NCBI RefSeq assembly: GCF_023065955.2
Contig: NW_026622808.1
Span: 48,496,475 to 48,560,474 of the forward strand
Source of the DNA: Ursus arctos
Taxonomy: Eukaryota; Chordata; Mammalia; Carnivora; Ursidae
Direction of reading: 5' to 3'
Length of the DNA stretch: 64,000 nt
Below the pieces are notes generated by a model. That model searched no databases. It was not told the origin of the DNA and worked only from the letters and a program-made list of their open reading frames with translations. This document shows positions 10,301-21,989 of this stretch, piece by piece. Position 1 is the first letter of the stretch. Each line of letters opens with the position of its first letter. Made by a program: the position numbers and the translations under genes.

Positions 10301-12970
10301 CAATGAGGTTTTAGATATAACATCAAAATCATGATCTATGAAAGAAAAATTTGTTAGCTTGTATCTTATTCAATTTAAAAACTACTTCTCTGTAAAAGGC
10401 TATTTTTTAAGTTAATGAAAAGCCACAGATTGGGATAAGATATTTTTAAAACATATATTTTTAAAAACATGTATCCCAAATATAGAAAGAACTCTATGTA
10501 ATAGGCAAAAGATCTGAACAGGCAGCTCACTAAATAAGATACACAAATGGGAAATAAGCATATGAAAAATGCTCAGCATCATATGATATTAGGGAATAGT
10601 AAACTAAAACAACAATGAGATCCCTCTCTTATATACATATTATAATGGTTAAACTCCAAAAGACTGGCAATACCAAATACTATTAAAACTTCAGACCAGT
10701 AAGAGCTTTCATGAATTACTAGTAAGAAGGTAAAATGATACAGCCACTTTGTAAGACAGTTTGTCAGTTTCCTACAAAGCAAAACACATAACTACCATAT
10801 AATCTGTAATTGTGCTAATTGAGTTGAAACCTAGTTAAGTTGAAAACCTATGTATACACAAACACCAGCACACAAATGTTTATAGCAGGTTTATTCATAG
10901 CATCAGAAACTGAAAGCAAGCAAATGTGCTTCAGTAGTTGAATGAGTAAACCATGTGAATGTACATTCATACAATGGAATATTATTTGGCAATAAAAAAG
11001 AATTGAGTCATGGAAAGATATGAAGGAAACTTAAATGCATTTTTGGTACATGAAAAAAGTGTCTGAAAAAGCTATATACTGTATAATTCCAATTATGATG
11101 CCCCGAGATACAATAAAGCTATAGAGACAATTAAAATATCAGCGGTTGACTGGGTTTGGGGAGAAAGGAAGAACAAGTAAAGCATAGGGGATTTGGGGGA
11201 CTATGAAATTATTCTGTAAGATATTGTAGTTTTGGATACATGATATTATGCATTTGTCAAAAGCTATAGAACTTTACAACATAAAGAGTGACTATAATAT
11301 ATACAAATTTAAAATATAATTTAGGAAGTCGGGATCCCAGGAACACTGCAGACTTGACAAGAAAATCTAAATATGTTACAAAGTGTGAGCTAAACTTACT
11401 GAGGTAGAGAGAGTAAAGGATGCTAGTCTAAGTAACTTTGAAAATGAATAGAATTTGGACAACTAAAGGCAAAGGAAATCACGCAAAGGGAACTGCACAA
11501 AAGCACTGTAGTCTAGTTGATACCGTTGTGTCATGGGATTCTGGCTAATAATTCAGATACTGCTATACATGTATACTGAAGATGAACAATCAAGTCAGAG
11601 ATGGCAAATAATGGGAGCCAGATTTCTCACAGTTGGAGTGGGAATTTACAGATAACTAGGGGAGGAGCCTGGAATGATCAATGTGATAATGGATTAAAGT
11701 TAGAGACATCAGAAGGAACCTGTGTTTAACTTAACATAGATACAAATTGTTGCATATGGAAATATTTATAGATACCTGTATATACATGGGTTTGTGTACA
11801 TACATATATTTCTTTGCTCTGTAAACTGAGAGGGCCTAAAAGAAATGACACCTCCGTAGCAATGAGCACACTTAGCAGCGGATCTTGGTTTCTAATGTCA
11901 TTTTATCATAAAAGTATCAAGAGCTCCTTGGTGATTTGTCTGATTATAAGCCAGGAGGGGAAAATATACTAGATGAGCCTGAAGCATCTTGTACCCCAGA
12001 AAGTAAGCAAGGGCTCAGAAAAATACATATCATATTGATGGCGGTATGTCAAAGAACAAAGGAGCTTACTACAAGAGCTCTCAATGGCCAATGCTGGAAA
12101 AATTTGAGCAAGAAAATAAACAAAATAGCATTAGATTATATCTGAAAGTATAAAATAAATTTTCATGAGAATATACATAATATAAGTGATAGTTACATAA
12201 ATTAATAAGTGGAGAGAGAATAGATAAATCTCTTATGCAGAAGAATTTCAAATAAATTATGTAGGTATTACACTTTAAGAAAGGGAACCAAAACTCCCTA
12301 TTCCTTGTGAGCTGTGCATAGTGACTTCCTTCCAAAATTACAGTATGGAAAGGTGGGAAAAAGGAGTAAATTTACAGTATAGAAACCTGACAAACACTGC
12401 TTCATCCAGGTTATCAAGGTCAATATCAGTAGCCATAAATCATGTGGCTCATATGTACACTTAGTATAATGTAATGGAAACAGCACTTTGTCTTTGTGCC
12501 CTCTCTCCCCAAAACTTGTAACCTCAGTGTAACTGTGAGTAAAATATCTGACAAACCCAATAGGGGAATATTCTGCAAAATACCTCACTCGTACTCTTCA
12601 AAACTATCAAGGTCATCAAAACAAAGGATGTCTGAGAAACTGTCCCAGCTAAGAGGAGCCCAAAGAGATAAGAGAACTAAGTATAATGCGGTAGCCTGAA
12701 TGGGATCCTCAAACAGAAAAGGACATTAGGTAAAATTAAGGAAATCTGAATAAAATATGGGATTTAGTTAATAATGCATCAATATTAGTTTTATAATTAT
12801 GACAAATGTACCATACCAATGTAAAATATGAATAGTAGGGTAATTGTGTACAGTGCTGGCTGGGGAGAATACGTGGGGATTTCCTGTACTGTCTGCTCAG
12901 TGTTTCTGTTAATCTTAAACTGTTTGAAAAATCTATTAGTAAAAAACCATTTATTATCATTGAGAAAATT
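7310..12970 (+). mobile_element. Ancient L1M element, ~5.6 kb, decayed
   Basis: A 5'UTR-like part (7310-7660) is followed directly by ORF2 sequence (7680-11300) and a long 3'UTR (to ~12970), so ORF1 and the first part of ORF2 are missing. Translations of short frames match L1 ORF2: INKIDKP then KKRGKTQI near 8370-8440, and a reverse-transcriptase palm-type stretch encoding [16 protein letters not shown] near 9075-9120. Many stops and frameshifts kill it. The 3' end (11870-12970) matches copy A at 3535-4650. A younger L1 tail is nested at 7767-8040. Confidence 0.75.
7752..8055 (+). mobile_element. Young carnivore L1 3' end nested in older L1, 15 bp TSD
   Basis: The insert (7767-8040) begins 'gaaaccagagagggagacaa', passes through 'ggaaacaaactgagggttgc', a G-rich tract and 'gcactgggtattatataaga', and ends in an A-rich tail. 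AGAACCTAAACCACA is repeated exactly at 7752-7766 and 8041-8055. The host L1 ORF2 sequence continues in register on either side, so this copy is younger than the host. Confidence 0.92.
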
Positions 12971-12979
12971 TGATACATA

Positions 12980-13880
12980 ATAATATTAACTTATGGTACA
13001 GCTTAGAAGAGTAATTTTCATTTTGGTTGTTATTTTATAAAGTTCTTAATTTAAGTAATGCTTTAAAGATGAACTGTTCTACCCAGCACGTTCGCAATGT
13101 GATTTGATTTACAAATATTTTACTTGCAAATATATAATTTTACAGTATCGTAGCTGTTGGGCAAATCGAGGTATTCCTGAATAGAAATGATTGATGTACA
13201 CAGAATTTTCCAAGAGAATCCAGCTAAGTATTTCTTGTGTATGATTCTTTAGAGGACACAATTTATTCAAAATTTAGGGATCTCTTCCCCAAATTCTGTA
13301 TTTGTAGGTTATCATAATCAGTGATGAGTACACGTACACTGAATTCTACGCAGCGTTATAATCAAGACATCTTGGATGAACTCTGTTATGAAATAAGTTA
13401 TTTTTAAGTAGTGTTATAAGTTTAAATCTTGACATGCTAATGTACTAAAAATGAATTATACAAATTGCTTAATTTCCATAAATTTTCTTAGCTATAAAGT
13501 GGGTTATTAAGATACTAACCTCTTTTTTTTCCTGTATAAATTAAGACAATCAGTGTAAAGCTCTTAGCACTGAGCTTAGCATTTTTTAATATTAGCTGTT
13601 GATACTATTATTACCTTGTAGTGCATAAAACATGCAAGGGATTAAAAACAGCGTAGGAGATTTATCATACTTTACATTTGCAGAGACCCCTTGGGCTTTC
13701 TAAATGCCTGATGCATGGGAAAGCACTTTAAAAGCCTCTAATGTTCTTTGCAAATGTAAGAAATTAATATTTTCTTAGGCTTTTTGCAGCTCACATCAAC
13801 TTCACAATGGTTCTGAAAGGTCTGCAGGAAAAATATTTGTCTTGATTTTACAAATGAGGCATCGACATTCACATGATTTG
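12980..13880. other. Unique AT-rich DNA, no gene seen
   Basis: No repeat family, open frame with support, or RNA gene is recognised. The minus-strand frame at 13738-13920 runs into antisense MIR sequence and is not treated as coding. Confidence 0.5.
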
Positions 13881-13889
13881 CCAGTTGGG

Positions 13890-14050
13890 TCCCTCGCCTC
13901 GATTCTGCCATCTTGGACAAGTCACTTAGCCTCTCTGAGCATGAGCTTCTTCAGTTATAAAATAGAGGTATTGCCATTTACATTTGGGATGGTTATTGAG
14001 TGAGCTAATGCACATTATGCAGTTAGCTTCATGCCTTATTTTCTAAGATT
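13890..14050 (+). repeat. MIR (sense), left arm of a hairpin
   Basis: Reads 'cttggacaagtcacttagcc', 'tctctgagcatgagcttctt', 'cagttataaaatagaggtat', 'ttattgagtgagctaatgca', the sense MIR core and 3' part. Its 3' half is also the left arm of the inverted repeat 13997-14179. Confidence 0.7.
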
Positions 14051-14179
14051 GCTGTAATAATAATAATTAATAATTGCATAAATATTACATAATATGTAAA
14101 TAATATTTATTATATATCATTTCAGCAATTTTAGAAATAGGGCACGAAGCTAAGTGCTTAATGTGCATTAGCTCACTCA
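13997..14179. repeat. Long inverted repeat (hairpin) with A/T loop
   Basis: Left arm 13997-14054 (58 bp) pairs with right arm 14123-14179 (57 bp). Aligned by eye: five mismatches and one single-base gap, about 90% identity, with 21 perfect pairs at the base (TGAGTGAGCTAATGCACATTA). The 68 bp spacer is almost pure A/T. Both arms look MIR-derived, but they agree with each other better than ancient MIR copies usually do, which suggests in-place inverted duplication or arm-to-arm correction. Transcribed RNA could fold into a long stem. Confidence 0.85.
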
Positions 14180-14185
14180 TATATT
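14123..14185 (-). repeat. MIR 3' part (antisense), right arm of hairpin
   Basis: This is the reverse complement of the MIR 3' segment present in the left arm ('ggcacgaagctaagtgctta', 'atgtgcattagctcactca'). AT-rich low-complexity DNA follows to about 14225. Confidence 0.55.
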
Positions 14186-14371
14186 AATAATATTAATTAT
14201 ATACAATAATAATTATTATTGTGTTATATTTTTGTTGTCTGTTTTTCTGCAACCATGTTCAGTCTCTCAAGGGCAGGCAAGACTGGGTGGATAATAGAGA
14301 CAGGATCACCATCTAATTTTCATCATTCAAGACTGAATTTGAGCAGAGAATTGTGGCTTCTAGATATCAGA

Positions 14372-14505
14372 TTTCATTTTTATTTTTTAAATTTTTTAAT
14401 TTAAATTCAATTAGCCAACATATAGTGCATCATTAGTTTCAGATATAGTGTTGAATAATTTATTAGTTGTGTAAAACACCCAGTGCTCACCACATCATGT
14501 GGCCC
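14372..14505 (-). mobile_element. Carnivore L1 3' end (antisense), truncated
   Basis: In antisense this reads as the same 3'UTR end as 7767-8040: a T-rich tail, 'aatttaaattcaattagcca', 'acatatagtgcatcattag', then 'cacccagtgctcaccac'. Only ~130 bp are present. No convincing TSD was found. Confidence 0.75.
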
Positions 14506-14509
14506 CAGA

Positions 14510-15220
14510 TATTATTTATTTGCCTTAGCATTCTATTGAACACCTCCCATAGCCAACCTCTGGATGAGGTCCTGTGACCTATGGAAAGATGAATACAACC
14601 TAAATTTTGCCCTCAGTGAGATACCAGAACTGTAATAAATAACTTAAAGGTCATGTAGGGAGAGGATGTAACAAGGTTGTAGGAGCAGGCAGGATCACTT
14701 CATACCTGTACCAGGTGAGAGAGCACGCCGGAATAGGTGGCCCTCGAATGGGGCTTTGAACAAGGAATAGAGTTAGTGTGGCATGAAATTGTGATTTCAA
14801 TTGTGTGACAGACCATATTTCATTCTTCCAATAATTATCAAAGAAATCATTATTTTAATAATAAAGATAAATGAGCTGTAGAGTCTGTCCTGCTACTACA
14901 TGTGTTCCCACGACGTTAATTAGTTCAAATGCAGTTGTAAACAGGGAATGAGGTCAGTTTACACATGAAAGCGATGCTGGAGTCATAGGTGCTTTTTCGC
15001 AGGGAAGGGCAGCTGGAACAATGGGGACAGCTATAACCTTCAGCAGCAAAAGGAAAAGCCTTTAGTTCTGTGCTCTGCATATGGGAGACTTCAATTCCAT
15101 TTTATTTTGTTTTCTTTATTTTCTTTTTTCTTTTCTCTTTCTTTTCTTTTTTTTTTGTTCAATTCCATTTTAAAGAAAATTAAAAAGAAGTGCCGACATC
15201 CAACGTCCTCCCCTTCAACC
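14510..15220. other. Unique DNA with a pyrimidine tract
   Basis: No gene or transposon is recognised. A C/T-rich tract with long T runs lies at about 15105-15160; the frame at 15107-15358 is its low-complexity translation running on into the antisense SINE. Confidence 0.5.
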
Positions 15221-15223
15221 TTG

Positions 15224-15446
15224 CTGAGCTCGTTTTTTTTTTTTTTTAAGATTTTATTTATTTATTTATTTGCCAGAGAGAGAGACAGCCAGCGAGAGAG
15301 GGAACACAAGCAGGGGGAGTGGAAGAGGAAGAAGCAGGCTTCCAGCAGAGGAGCCTGATATGGGGCTCGATCTCAGAACGCTGGGATCACGCCCTGAGCC
15401 GAAGGCAAACGCTTAACGACTAAGCCACCCAGGCGCCCCTGAGCTC
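15224..15446 (-). mobile_element. CAN-SINE, ursid-type, antisense
   Basis: Near-full SINE (15232-15438): T-tail, 'aagattttatttatttattt', 'gacagccagcgagagaggga', 'acacaagcagggggagtgg', ending 'ccacccaggcgcccc'. The TSD is short: CTGAGCTC at 15224-15231 and 15439-15446. Confidence 0.93.
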
Positions 15447-15449
15447 TTG

Positions 15450-17020
15450 TCTTGTAACAGGTTGCACTTCCTTCTGCGTCCACCTTAGCAGCAGCCCTGC
15501 TTTCCATGGCCACTGACTCTGCCCACAAGCCAGCATCAGTCTCTCTGAGCTGCCTTCTTAAGTTGTTCACATTCTCCTCCAAGGTACCAGTTGTTGGTTT
15601 TTTTTTTTATTAATTTGGTTATGAAGTTGAATGGATTTGAATCACCCTTAACTGCTTTTTCCCCACATGTGCATTATTTTTAATTTCTATTTTATGGGAG
15701 ACAGAAGTTTTGTTCAGAACTCATATATCATGTTCTACCTAGTACCACCCTTAGATCTTGGTTAAGAGGAAACCTCTGGGCCCCAGGCTTTAGATGCCCA
15801 CCTCTGGCTTTCCACAGGGTGAGGGTTCATGTGGCTAGGGTGTTGGGTCTCCATGGAGCTTATGCACCCTTCGTCTAGAACAAGCCGTTGACATCTGGAC
15901 CTAGGATTCCCTGCCCAGGTGGTCCTGCTTCTATTTACAGAGCCTGCATGAGCTTCTAACTGAATCTCTCTTGCCTGGGATGGACCGTGCTGCCTGTGGG
16001 GCAGACCTACACCTGCAGGGTATTTGAGGACAGTTAATTTGCAGGCAGTGCTGATGGGATGTGGCTGCACAGGCCCTCAGGGTGTGAAATGAAACTGTGT
16101 GGGTGAGAGAAGGGTGAGGAGACCAGGGCTTGGAGGCTGGAGGATGGCTGCCTGTATGCTACCTCTTTCAGCTTCAGAACACCAAGGACTCTGAAAATTC
16201 TAAAGTCAAACCCGACCTTCTGTATCTTTATGAGGATATATTTGTCAATGTAAGAAGAAAGAATGTATTAATTTAATATTTAGTGTGCTATGTGAGGTTT
16301 AAATATTTAGCTATATGATCTGTGGACCTCCACTTGTAATCTTACACTGGACCCTGTCAGGGTCAGGGGTGGGCCTTGTTAACAGCAAAAATACTCATGC
16401 TAGGAATTTGAGCACCAGAGACATGAATTTTCCATCTGGTTTGAATGAGCCTCCAACCTAGCTAGTAATTATAATGGATTTAAAGGAAATGGTAATGTAC
16501 ATTAGGATACTCACTTCCAGTGATTTTCATAGCATTGTCAGGGCATCTTATAAATGTTGCTGTTATTATGCTGCTGATCAATATCCCTCACCTCCTCCCC
16601 CACACCCCCCATTCTGGTGAAAATAGGGCTGCCATACCCTAACCATGAGTTAGCTACATGACTCACTCTGGGTCAGTCATTGTCTTTCCAGGACTTTCTT
16701 GACTGGAGGTGGCAGGATCACTCCTCCTTTCCCGTGGACATTGAGTTATAAGGCAGTGACTCCAGCTTTCTGGAGCTGTATGCACTCTCAGATGAATGGC
16801 CTGAGAAAATAAGGCCAGCAAGAAAAGGAGTCAAGGAGAGATCCTAGTTGCCATCTAGTGCCAGCCAGCCCAGTATCTGCCTTTTGCGCTTTATTCGTGC
16901 ATTACCACATTGTTTAAATTAGTTTCAGATGGCCTTCTGTCACTTTAGCCAGATTTCTGACCAGCATGAGTACCTCCTGGCCGTAGAAGCTTAGATCATT
17001 GTGCTGGAAGTGGAAACCTC
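15450..17020. other. Unique DNA, moderately GC-rich, no gene supported
   Basis: The 15780-16140 part is more GC-rich than its surroundings and holds a 102-codon minus-strand frame (15762-16070) that has no recognisable domain and no flanking splice or start context I can defend. No transposon family was recognised. Confidence 0.45.
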
Positions 17021-17024
17021 TCAG

Positions 17025-17278
17025 TGGTTCTCACTCATTGATCATGTCCAATAGTGGTTTGATACCACTGATCATTAGTGGGGAGGGGGTTTTGCCCCCA
17101 GGGAATGTTTGGCAAGTGTGGGGGCATTTTTCGTTGTCACAACTGGGGAGATGGGCATGAATGGAAAGAGAACAAGGATATTGCTATATATCTTAAAACG
17201 CACAGGCCAGCCCCATATGACAAAGAATTATCTGGCCTCAGATGTTAGTAGTGCCAAGGCTGAGAAACCCTATGATAA
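17025..17278 (+). mobile_element. MER20 (hAT-Charlie DNA transposon fossil)
   Basis: Begins 'ctcagtggttctcactcatt' and contains 'ttttgcccccagggaatgtt', 'ggcatttttcgttgtcacaa', 'ctggggag', 'caaagaattatctggcctca' and the terminal 'gaaaccctatg'. This is the MER20 order. It is non-autonomous and extinct in mammals. Confidence 0.75.
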
Positions 17279-17289
17279 AGAAAATAAAT

Positions 17290-17640
17290 TGGGAGAGAGA
17301 TGGGAAAGCTGTGTTCTTTTTTTTTTTTTTTTAAGATTTTATTTATTTATTTGACAGAGATAGAGACAGCCAGCGAGAGAGGGAACACAAGCAGGGGGAG
17401 TGGGAGAGGAAGAAGCAGGCTCATAGCAGAAGAGCCTGATGTGGGGCTTGATCCCATAATGCTGGGATCACACCCTGATCCAAAGGCAGATGCTTAACTG
17501 CTGTGCCACCCAGGCACCCCGGGAAAGCTGTGTTCTAATCACATTTCTGTCCTTAACCATTGTGCAACCTTGAGCTACTTACTTCATTATTTTGGGCAGA
17601 CCTCCTTGCCTGCATTACTTGAAGAAGGTGAAATAAATTA
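17290..17640 (+). repeat. MIR (sense) split by a SINE
   Basis: After the SINE and second TSD copy, the sequence 'attgtgcaaccttgagctac' then 'ttacttcatt' is MIR core. The SINE 17318-17520 appears to have landed near its 5' side. Confidence 0.45.
17302..17536 (-). mobile_element. CAN-SINE, ursid-type, perfect 16 bp TSD
   Basis: GGGAAAGCTGTGTTCT is exact at 17302-17317 and 17521-17536; the SINE (17318-17520) lies between. Antisense order: T-tail, 'aagattttatttatttattt', 'agacagccagcgagagaggg', and a terminal 'ccacccaggcacccc'. A few CpG-decay type changes separate it from the freshest copies. Confidence 0.95.
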
Positions 17641-17644
17641 TTTT

Positions 17645-18705
17645 TAGGGTTCCCCCACCCCCAACACTTACTGTGTTTTATTATCTTTTACAAAAATGTG
17701 TTTGTTTTGCCTCCCTGGCCCCTTTTTCTATCAGTACAGTCTCCTCTATGAATTATCATTCCCTATAGCTGTTTTTACTGCCCTCATTCTTTCTTCAAAC
17801 TCGATGCTATACAGACCCAATCTGCAATATATGGAGTTATCTCTAAGGACTCTACATAAAACAATATTCAAGAGCTTTACACTCAGAGTGACATTTAAGG
17901 ATAGAAACAGTCAGATAAAAAGCTAAGTTTCTGATATGCTCTAAAATGAATTCTCTGAATCTGCATTTCTAAAGTCTAGTAGAAATGGTTGCTTCAGTCA
18001 TTATGCATGGCAAGGTAAATCCCCAAAGCCAGGAGGATTTCATTGAAACCTTTCCTTGTTTCTGTGAGCTACAAAATATTTTCCCCTTCCTTGATGATGA
18101 ACTTCCCCCTGAAATCTCTTTCATTTGTGACTTAAATATTCTTGGCGACGTCCTTTACCTTCCAAGTCAACTAACGGCAAGGACAAGGTGACAAAGTCTT
18201 CTACTGGGGAATGTGAGTGGGGTGCATGTACAAGGTTATATGGTCAATGACATCAGTGGAAAACCTTGAGCAGTTGTTGGCACTCAATTACATCTGGGAA
18301 AAAAAAGACATAATCATTCTAAGACTAAAATGCTTATAAAATAGATATCAAAGTGAGAACAGTACAGGGGGGGGGTCATGAAATTCAGGGATGGAAATGG
18401 GTGGAGAAGTATTTATTCTAGAATACCTGCAGTGTGCTTTGTTCTCTGCCAATAATGGGGGAGGATTGAAAAACTAGAACACAGCTCTTACTCTTGAACT
18501 TCTATTTTACTTGAGAACACAAGCCATATATGGAGCAATTAGAACAAAAATGAAGCAGTGGGTGTTGTGGAGGAGTTTATGAATTTGGTGAAGGAGTTGT
18601 ACATTGTAAGAAGGAACAGGCAGGATGGAGGGGGGCTGTGGTTTAGACCTGAAGAAAGAGAATTTTATCAAAATTATTTTAGCCAATATTTCCTGTTCTG
18701 GAAAT
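17645..18705. other. Unique DNA, no gene seen
   Basis: No repeat or RNA gene is recognised. The plus-strand frames at 17696-17926 and 17985-18191 lack domains and supporting context. A short G-run sits near 18367. Confidence 0.45.
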
Positions 18706-18714
18706 GCTGTATTC

Positions 18715-19540
18715 ATTCATTGCAGATTTTTAGTTAGTTTATTCAATAAATACAGAGTGTCTTCTATATTATAGGCAATATTCCTATTGCGCTGTGAATA
18801 AAATTCACACTTAATGGAGGAGACTGATAAACGAAATAAGATAAATAATTTGCAGATGGCATTAAGTTCTATTAAAAACATAAGTAGGGAAAGGAACAAA
18901 GAATTTGTGGTAAGATGACATTTAAGCAAACGCCTAAGTGGTGTGGGAGTTAGTCATGTGGATATCTTAGGGAAGAGCATCCAAGATAGAGGAAAAGCCA
19001 GTGCAGAGACCCTGAGGCATGGGTTTGACTGGCATACTTGAACGATAGCAAAGAGACCAGTAAGGCTGGAATTGATGGATGGAGGGAAGAGAAAGTAGAA
19101 GACACAAGGTCAGAGAGGGACAACGGGAGTCAGATCATACAGGACATGGAAAATGCTGTCAAGAATTTGACTTCTTCCGTGATTGTGTTTCTTTGTGTTT
19201 GGAAGCTGTTGAGAGATTTTGAAGAGAGAGATGTAATATGACTTATGTCTTAAGAGGATCACTCTAGCTGCTGTGTTAAAAATAGATGGTAAAACAGGGA
19301 GGCTGTGGAAGCCATTTATGAGGCCATCAGCATATTCCAGGTGAGAGATGGTGGTAGCCGTAGAATTGATGAAAGAGTGGTCATGTTATCGAGATATTTT
19401 TGGAGGAAAAGGCAACAGAATTTACTGATAGATTGGGCATGAGATGTAAAAGAAAGAATAATCAAGGGAACTCCAAGATTTTGGTCATGTATGGATAAAT
19501 TTCGGAAAGCCAAAGCATGAGGACAATGCCATACTTCTCC
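18715..19540 (-). mobile_element. L2 LINE 3' end (antisense)
   Basis: Reads as the reverse complement of the L2 3' end: 'tttattcaataaatacagag', 'gaagagcatccaagatagag', 'gagaccctgaggcatgggtt', 'tctagctgctgtgttaaaaa', 'cattccaggtgagagatggt'-like and 'ctccaagattttggtc'. It is colinear with the antisense L2 at 39660-41040. It is ancient, with no intact frame. Confidence 0.7.
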
Positions 19541-19544
19541 AAAT

Positions 19545-19815
19545 GTGGGCTATAAATATCCATACTTTTCCAATTTAGATACCAGAGGTCACATACTAAT
19601 TGTTTTCTGGTGTGCAGTTTGGACCATGCATAAACCACTTCCTGCGTATTTACTCACAGATACTAACATCTTGTTGTGACCCACTTAGAGTTGGTTGGAA
19701 TCTGGGTATTTTTGGTTCGCTTCATTTCATTTTTATGAGTACTTGGCCTTTTATGACAGCTTAGAAGTTGAGGTAGGTCTGTCCCACCCACCTTGTTTTA
19801 GTTAAGCTTTCTATT
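19545..19815. other. Unassigned spacer
   Basis: No feature is recognised between the antisense L2 and the antisense L1 fragment. Confidence 0.4.
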
Positions 19816-19819
19816 TTTA

Positions 19820-20060
19820 GATGACCTTAGATTTACATATGGTTTTAAGAAGCAATACAGAGAGATCTTATATACACTTCACTCAGTTTTTCCAAGTGGT
19901 AAAGTCTTGCCAAAATATGCAGTGTCACAACTAAGGTTTTAACCTGGATGCTGTCAAGCTACAAAACAATTCCAGCACCATGAAGATCCCTAATTTTGTG
20001 CCCTTTTAAACTACACCTATTTCTCTTCCCCTGCTCTCTCTCCTCTGCCTGGCATTCATA
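19820..20060 (-). mobile_element. L1M 3'UTR fragment (antisense)
   Basis: The '...agcaatacagagagatctta' then 'tatacacttcactcagtttt' start and the later 'caattccagcaccatgaag' are the familiar antisense of old L1 3'UTR sequence, also seen at 54640 and 59110. Strongly diverged. Confidence 0.5.
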
Positions 20061-20064
20061 GCCT

Positions 20065-20590
20065 CTCTACTGTCTGCTGTTTATACCACACTTAGAACAC
20101 TACAATCACCATAAGAAAACCCCCATGACATTAGAATGTGCTTAGAGAAGACCTATTTAGAATGGGAAGACCCACAGAAGCATGATATATGAGAAAAATG
20201 ACTGAGAATATTTATCATAAAGAAAATCAAACTCAGACTCCCCCAAATTGAGCCCTTTTTAAAATTTTGAAGGCTTACCATGTGCTTGGGGGTTTAGGGT
20301 TGTTCTGTTGGACCAAAGGATGTGGCTTCTTTAAAAGAGATTCCATTTTTCAGTTTTAGGAAGGATTTTTCAGATTGAGGGACACTGGTACTGATTACCT
20401 CAAGAGGTGGCCAATCTTCTCTAGGTTCAAGTAAATAGAGGGTCAGCAATCACTAGCTAATAATTCAAGATATTTCTAGGGGTCTGAACTGTATAATTTC
20501 CTTTCAACACTGACATTGTGTAAAGTTTTCTTTTTCTTTTTTTTTTTTTTAGTGGCTTTATTTAATTTCTTTTTCTTTTTTTCACTTAGT
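20065..20590. other. Unassigned spacer with T-rich run
   Basis: No gene or family is recognised. An impure T-run lies at about 20525-20585; the lysine-rich minus-strand frame at 20476-20670 is its translation. Confidence 0.45.
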
Positions 20591-20594
20591 TTTT

Positions 20595-21315
20595 TTCTAA
20601 TTGAAAAAATATTTTGTGTGATATTATAGACTAAGATGCAGCTGTAAGAAATAACACAGAGAGATTCCACGCACCGATGGTAACAGTTTGCAAAATTATA
20701 GTATGGTATGCTAACTCAGATGTTGGCACCGATACAATTTAGTAACCTTATTTAGATTTCCCCAGCTTTATCTGTGTTCGTTTGTGTGTTCTATGCAATT
20801 TTGTCCTGGGTTTAGGTTCTTGTATCCACCGTCACAGTCACCATACTGAAGGTTCCAACACCACAAGGATCTCTTACGTTGCTCTCTTCTAACCACATCT
20901 GCTCCCTCTTGTTATCCTACCACTCCACTCTCTTCCACCACTTAAAAATTCTGTCATTTCAAGAATGTTACAAAAACGGAATCTCCCAAATGTATCCTTC
21001 TTCTATTCAACATAATTCCTTGAGAATCGTTTATACTGTTGCTTGTATCAATGGTTTGTCTCCTTTATTGCTGAGTTGTAGTCCACGGAGTGGACGTGCC
21101 ACAGTTTGTTTAACCATGCACCTGCTGAGGGCCATCTGGACTGATTCCAGTTCTTAGCTATCACGAACAGAACGACTGTGAATGTTCATGTACAGATTTT
21201 TTGGATAAACATGAATTTTCATTTCCCTAGGAAACTTCTACAGGCTTACAGCTGCTGGGTCTATGGTAGTTGCATGTATAGTTTTTTAAAGGAACTGCTG
21301 AGCTCTTTTCCAGAG
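20595..21315 (-). mobile_element. L1 3' region (antisense)
   Basis: Contains the antisense L1 hallmark series: 'tgctgagttgtagtccacgg', 'agtggacgtgccacagtttg', 'tttaaccatgcacctgctga', 'gactgattccagttcttagc', and 'gagaagctgtaccatttta'. The 92-codon frame at 20879-21157 is translation of this non-coding strand. It is followed by a (TC)n run at 21343-21360. Confidence 0.7.
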
Positions 21316-21364
21316 AAGCTGTACCATTTTACATTCCTGGTCTCTCTCTCTCTCTCTCTTAAAT

Positions 21365-21985
21365 TGTGGTTTATCTTTTGTTCATGGAATTCTAATTGGG
21401 CTAAATGAACCTCAATGTGGGAAGGATTTTAGAAACCTTGCTGAGACATAAAAAAAGTAAAGTGTGTTCTGTACTAATTTGGAGAAAAGAAAATCCTGTT
21501 TAACTAAACCGCTTATATAATAAGGTCATAAAAGAGGCTACATAATAACACAGAGAGTATAGTTCTTTTGGATTTTCAAAAGGCTTTGTTAAAATTTCAC
21601 GTGAGTCCAGCTCTGCTTAAAACCAAAGCCATGGGGATTAAAGGAGAGATATAAAGAATCATAGGTCTAATTGACTATGAGTAGAAGAGCCCACTTTATG
21701 CCTGGATTCTTGTGTACTTACAGCAGCTTATAGCATCCTCCACCTAGAGTTACTGGATGCCCTCGTTGAGGTGGTTAGCTTTACCGAACCTGCCCTGGTG
21801 TCCTAGAACAGCTAGTGTGAACAGAATGAGATGGACTGCAAAGGGAGAGGAGGATGTTGAGATAGAAAGTATCCCACCTTCATCACATCCCATCAGAGGG
21901 ACTTTTAGGGATTAAAAATAGATTCGATCATTGTTTTCATCTTGGGAACAAGGAGCATATATTATTAATTATAATACTTAGAGAG
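21365..21985. other. Unique DNA, no gene seen
   Basis: No repeat, ORF with support, or RNA gene is recognised. Confidence 0.45.
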
Positions 21986-21989
21986 TTGC

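Noticed and set aside
17300..17497. A recurring ~40-residue peptide (ILFIY..TEIETASERGNTSRG..) seen in frames at 17300-17497, 22139-22339, 27653-27886 and 41076-41393
   Set aside because: It is the antisense translation of the CAN-SINE, so it repeats wherever a fresh copy lies. There is no protein family behind it.
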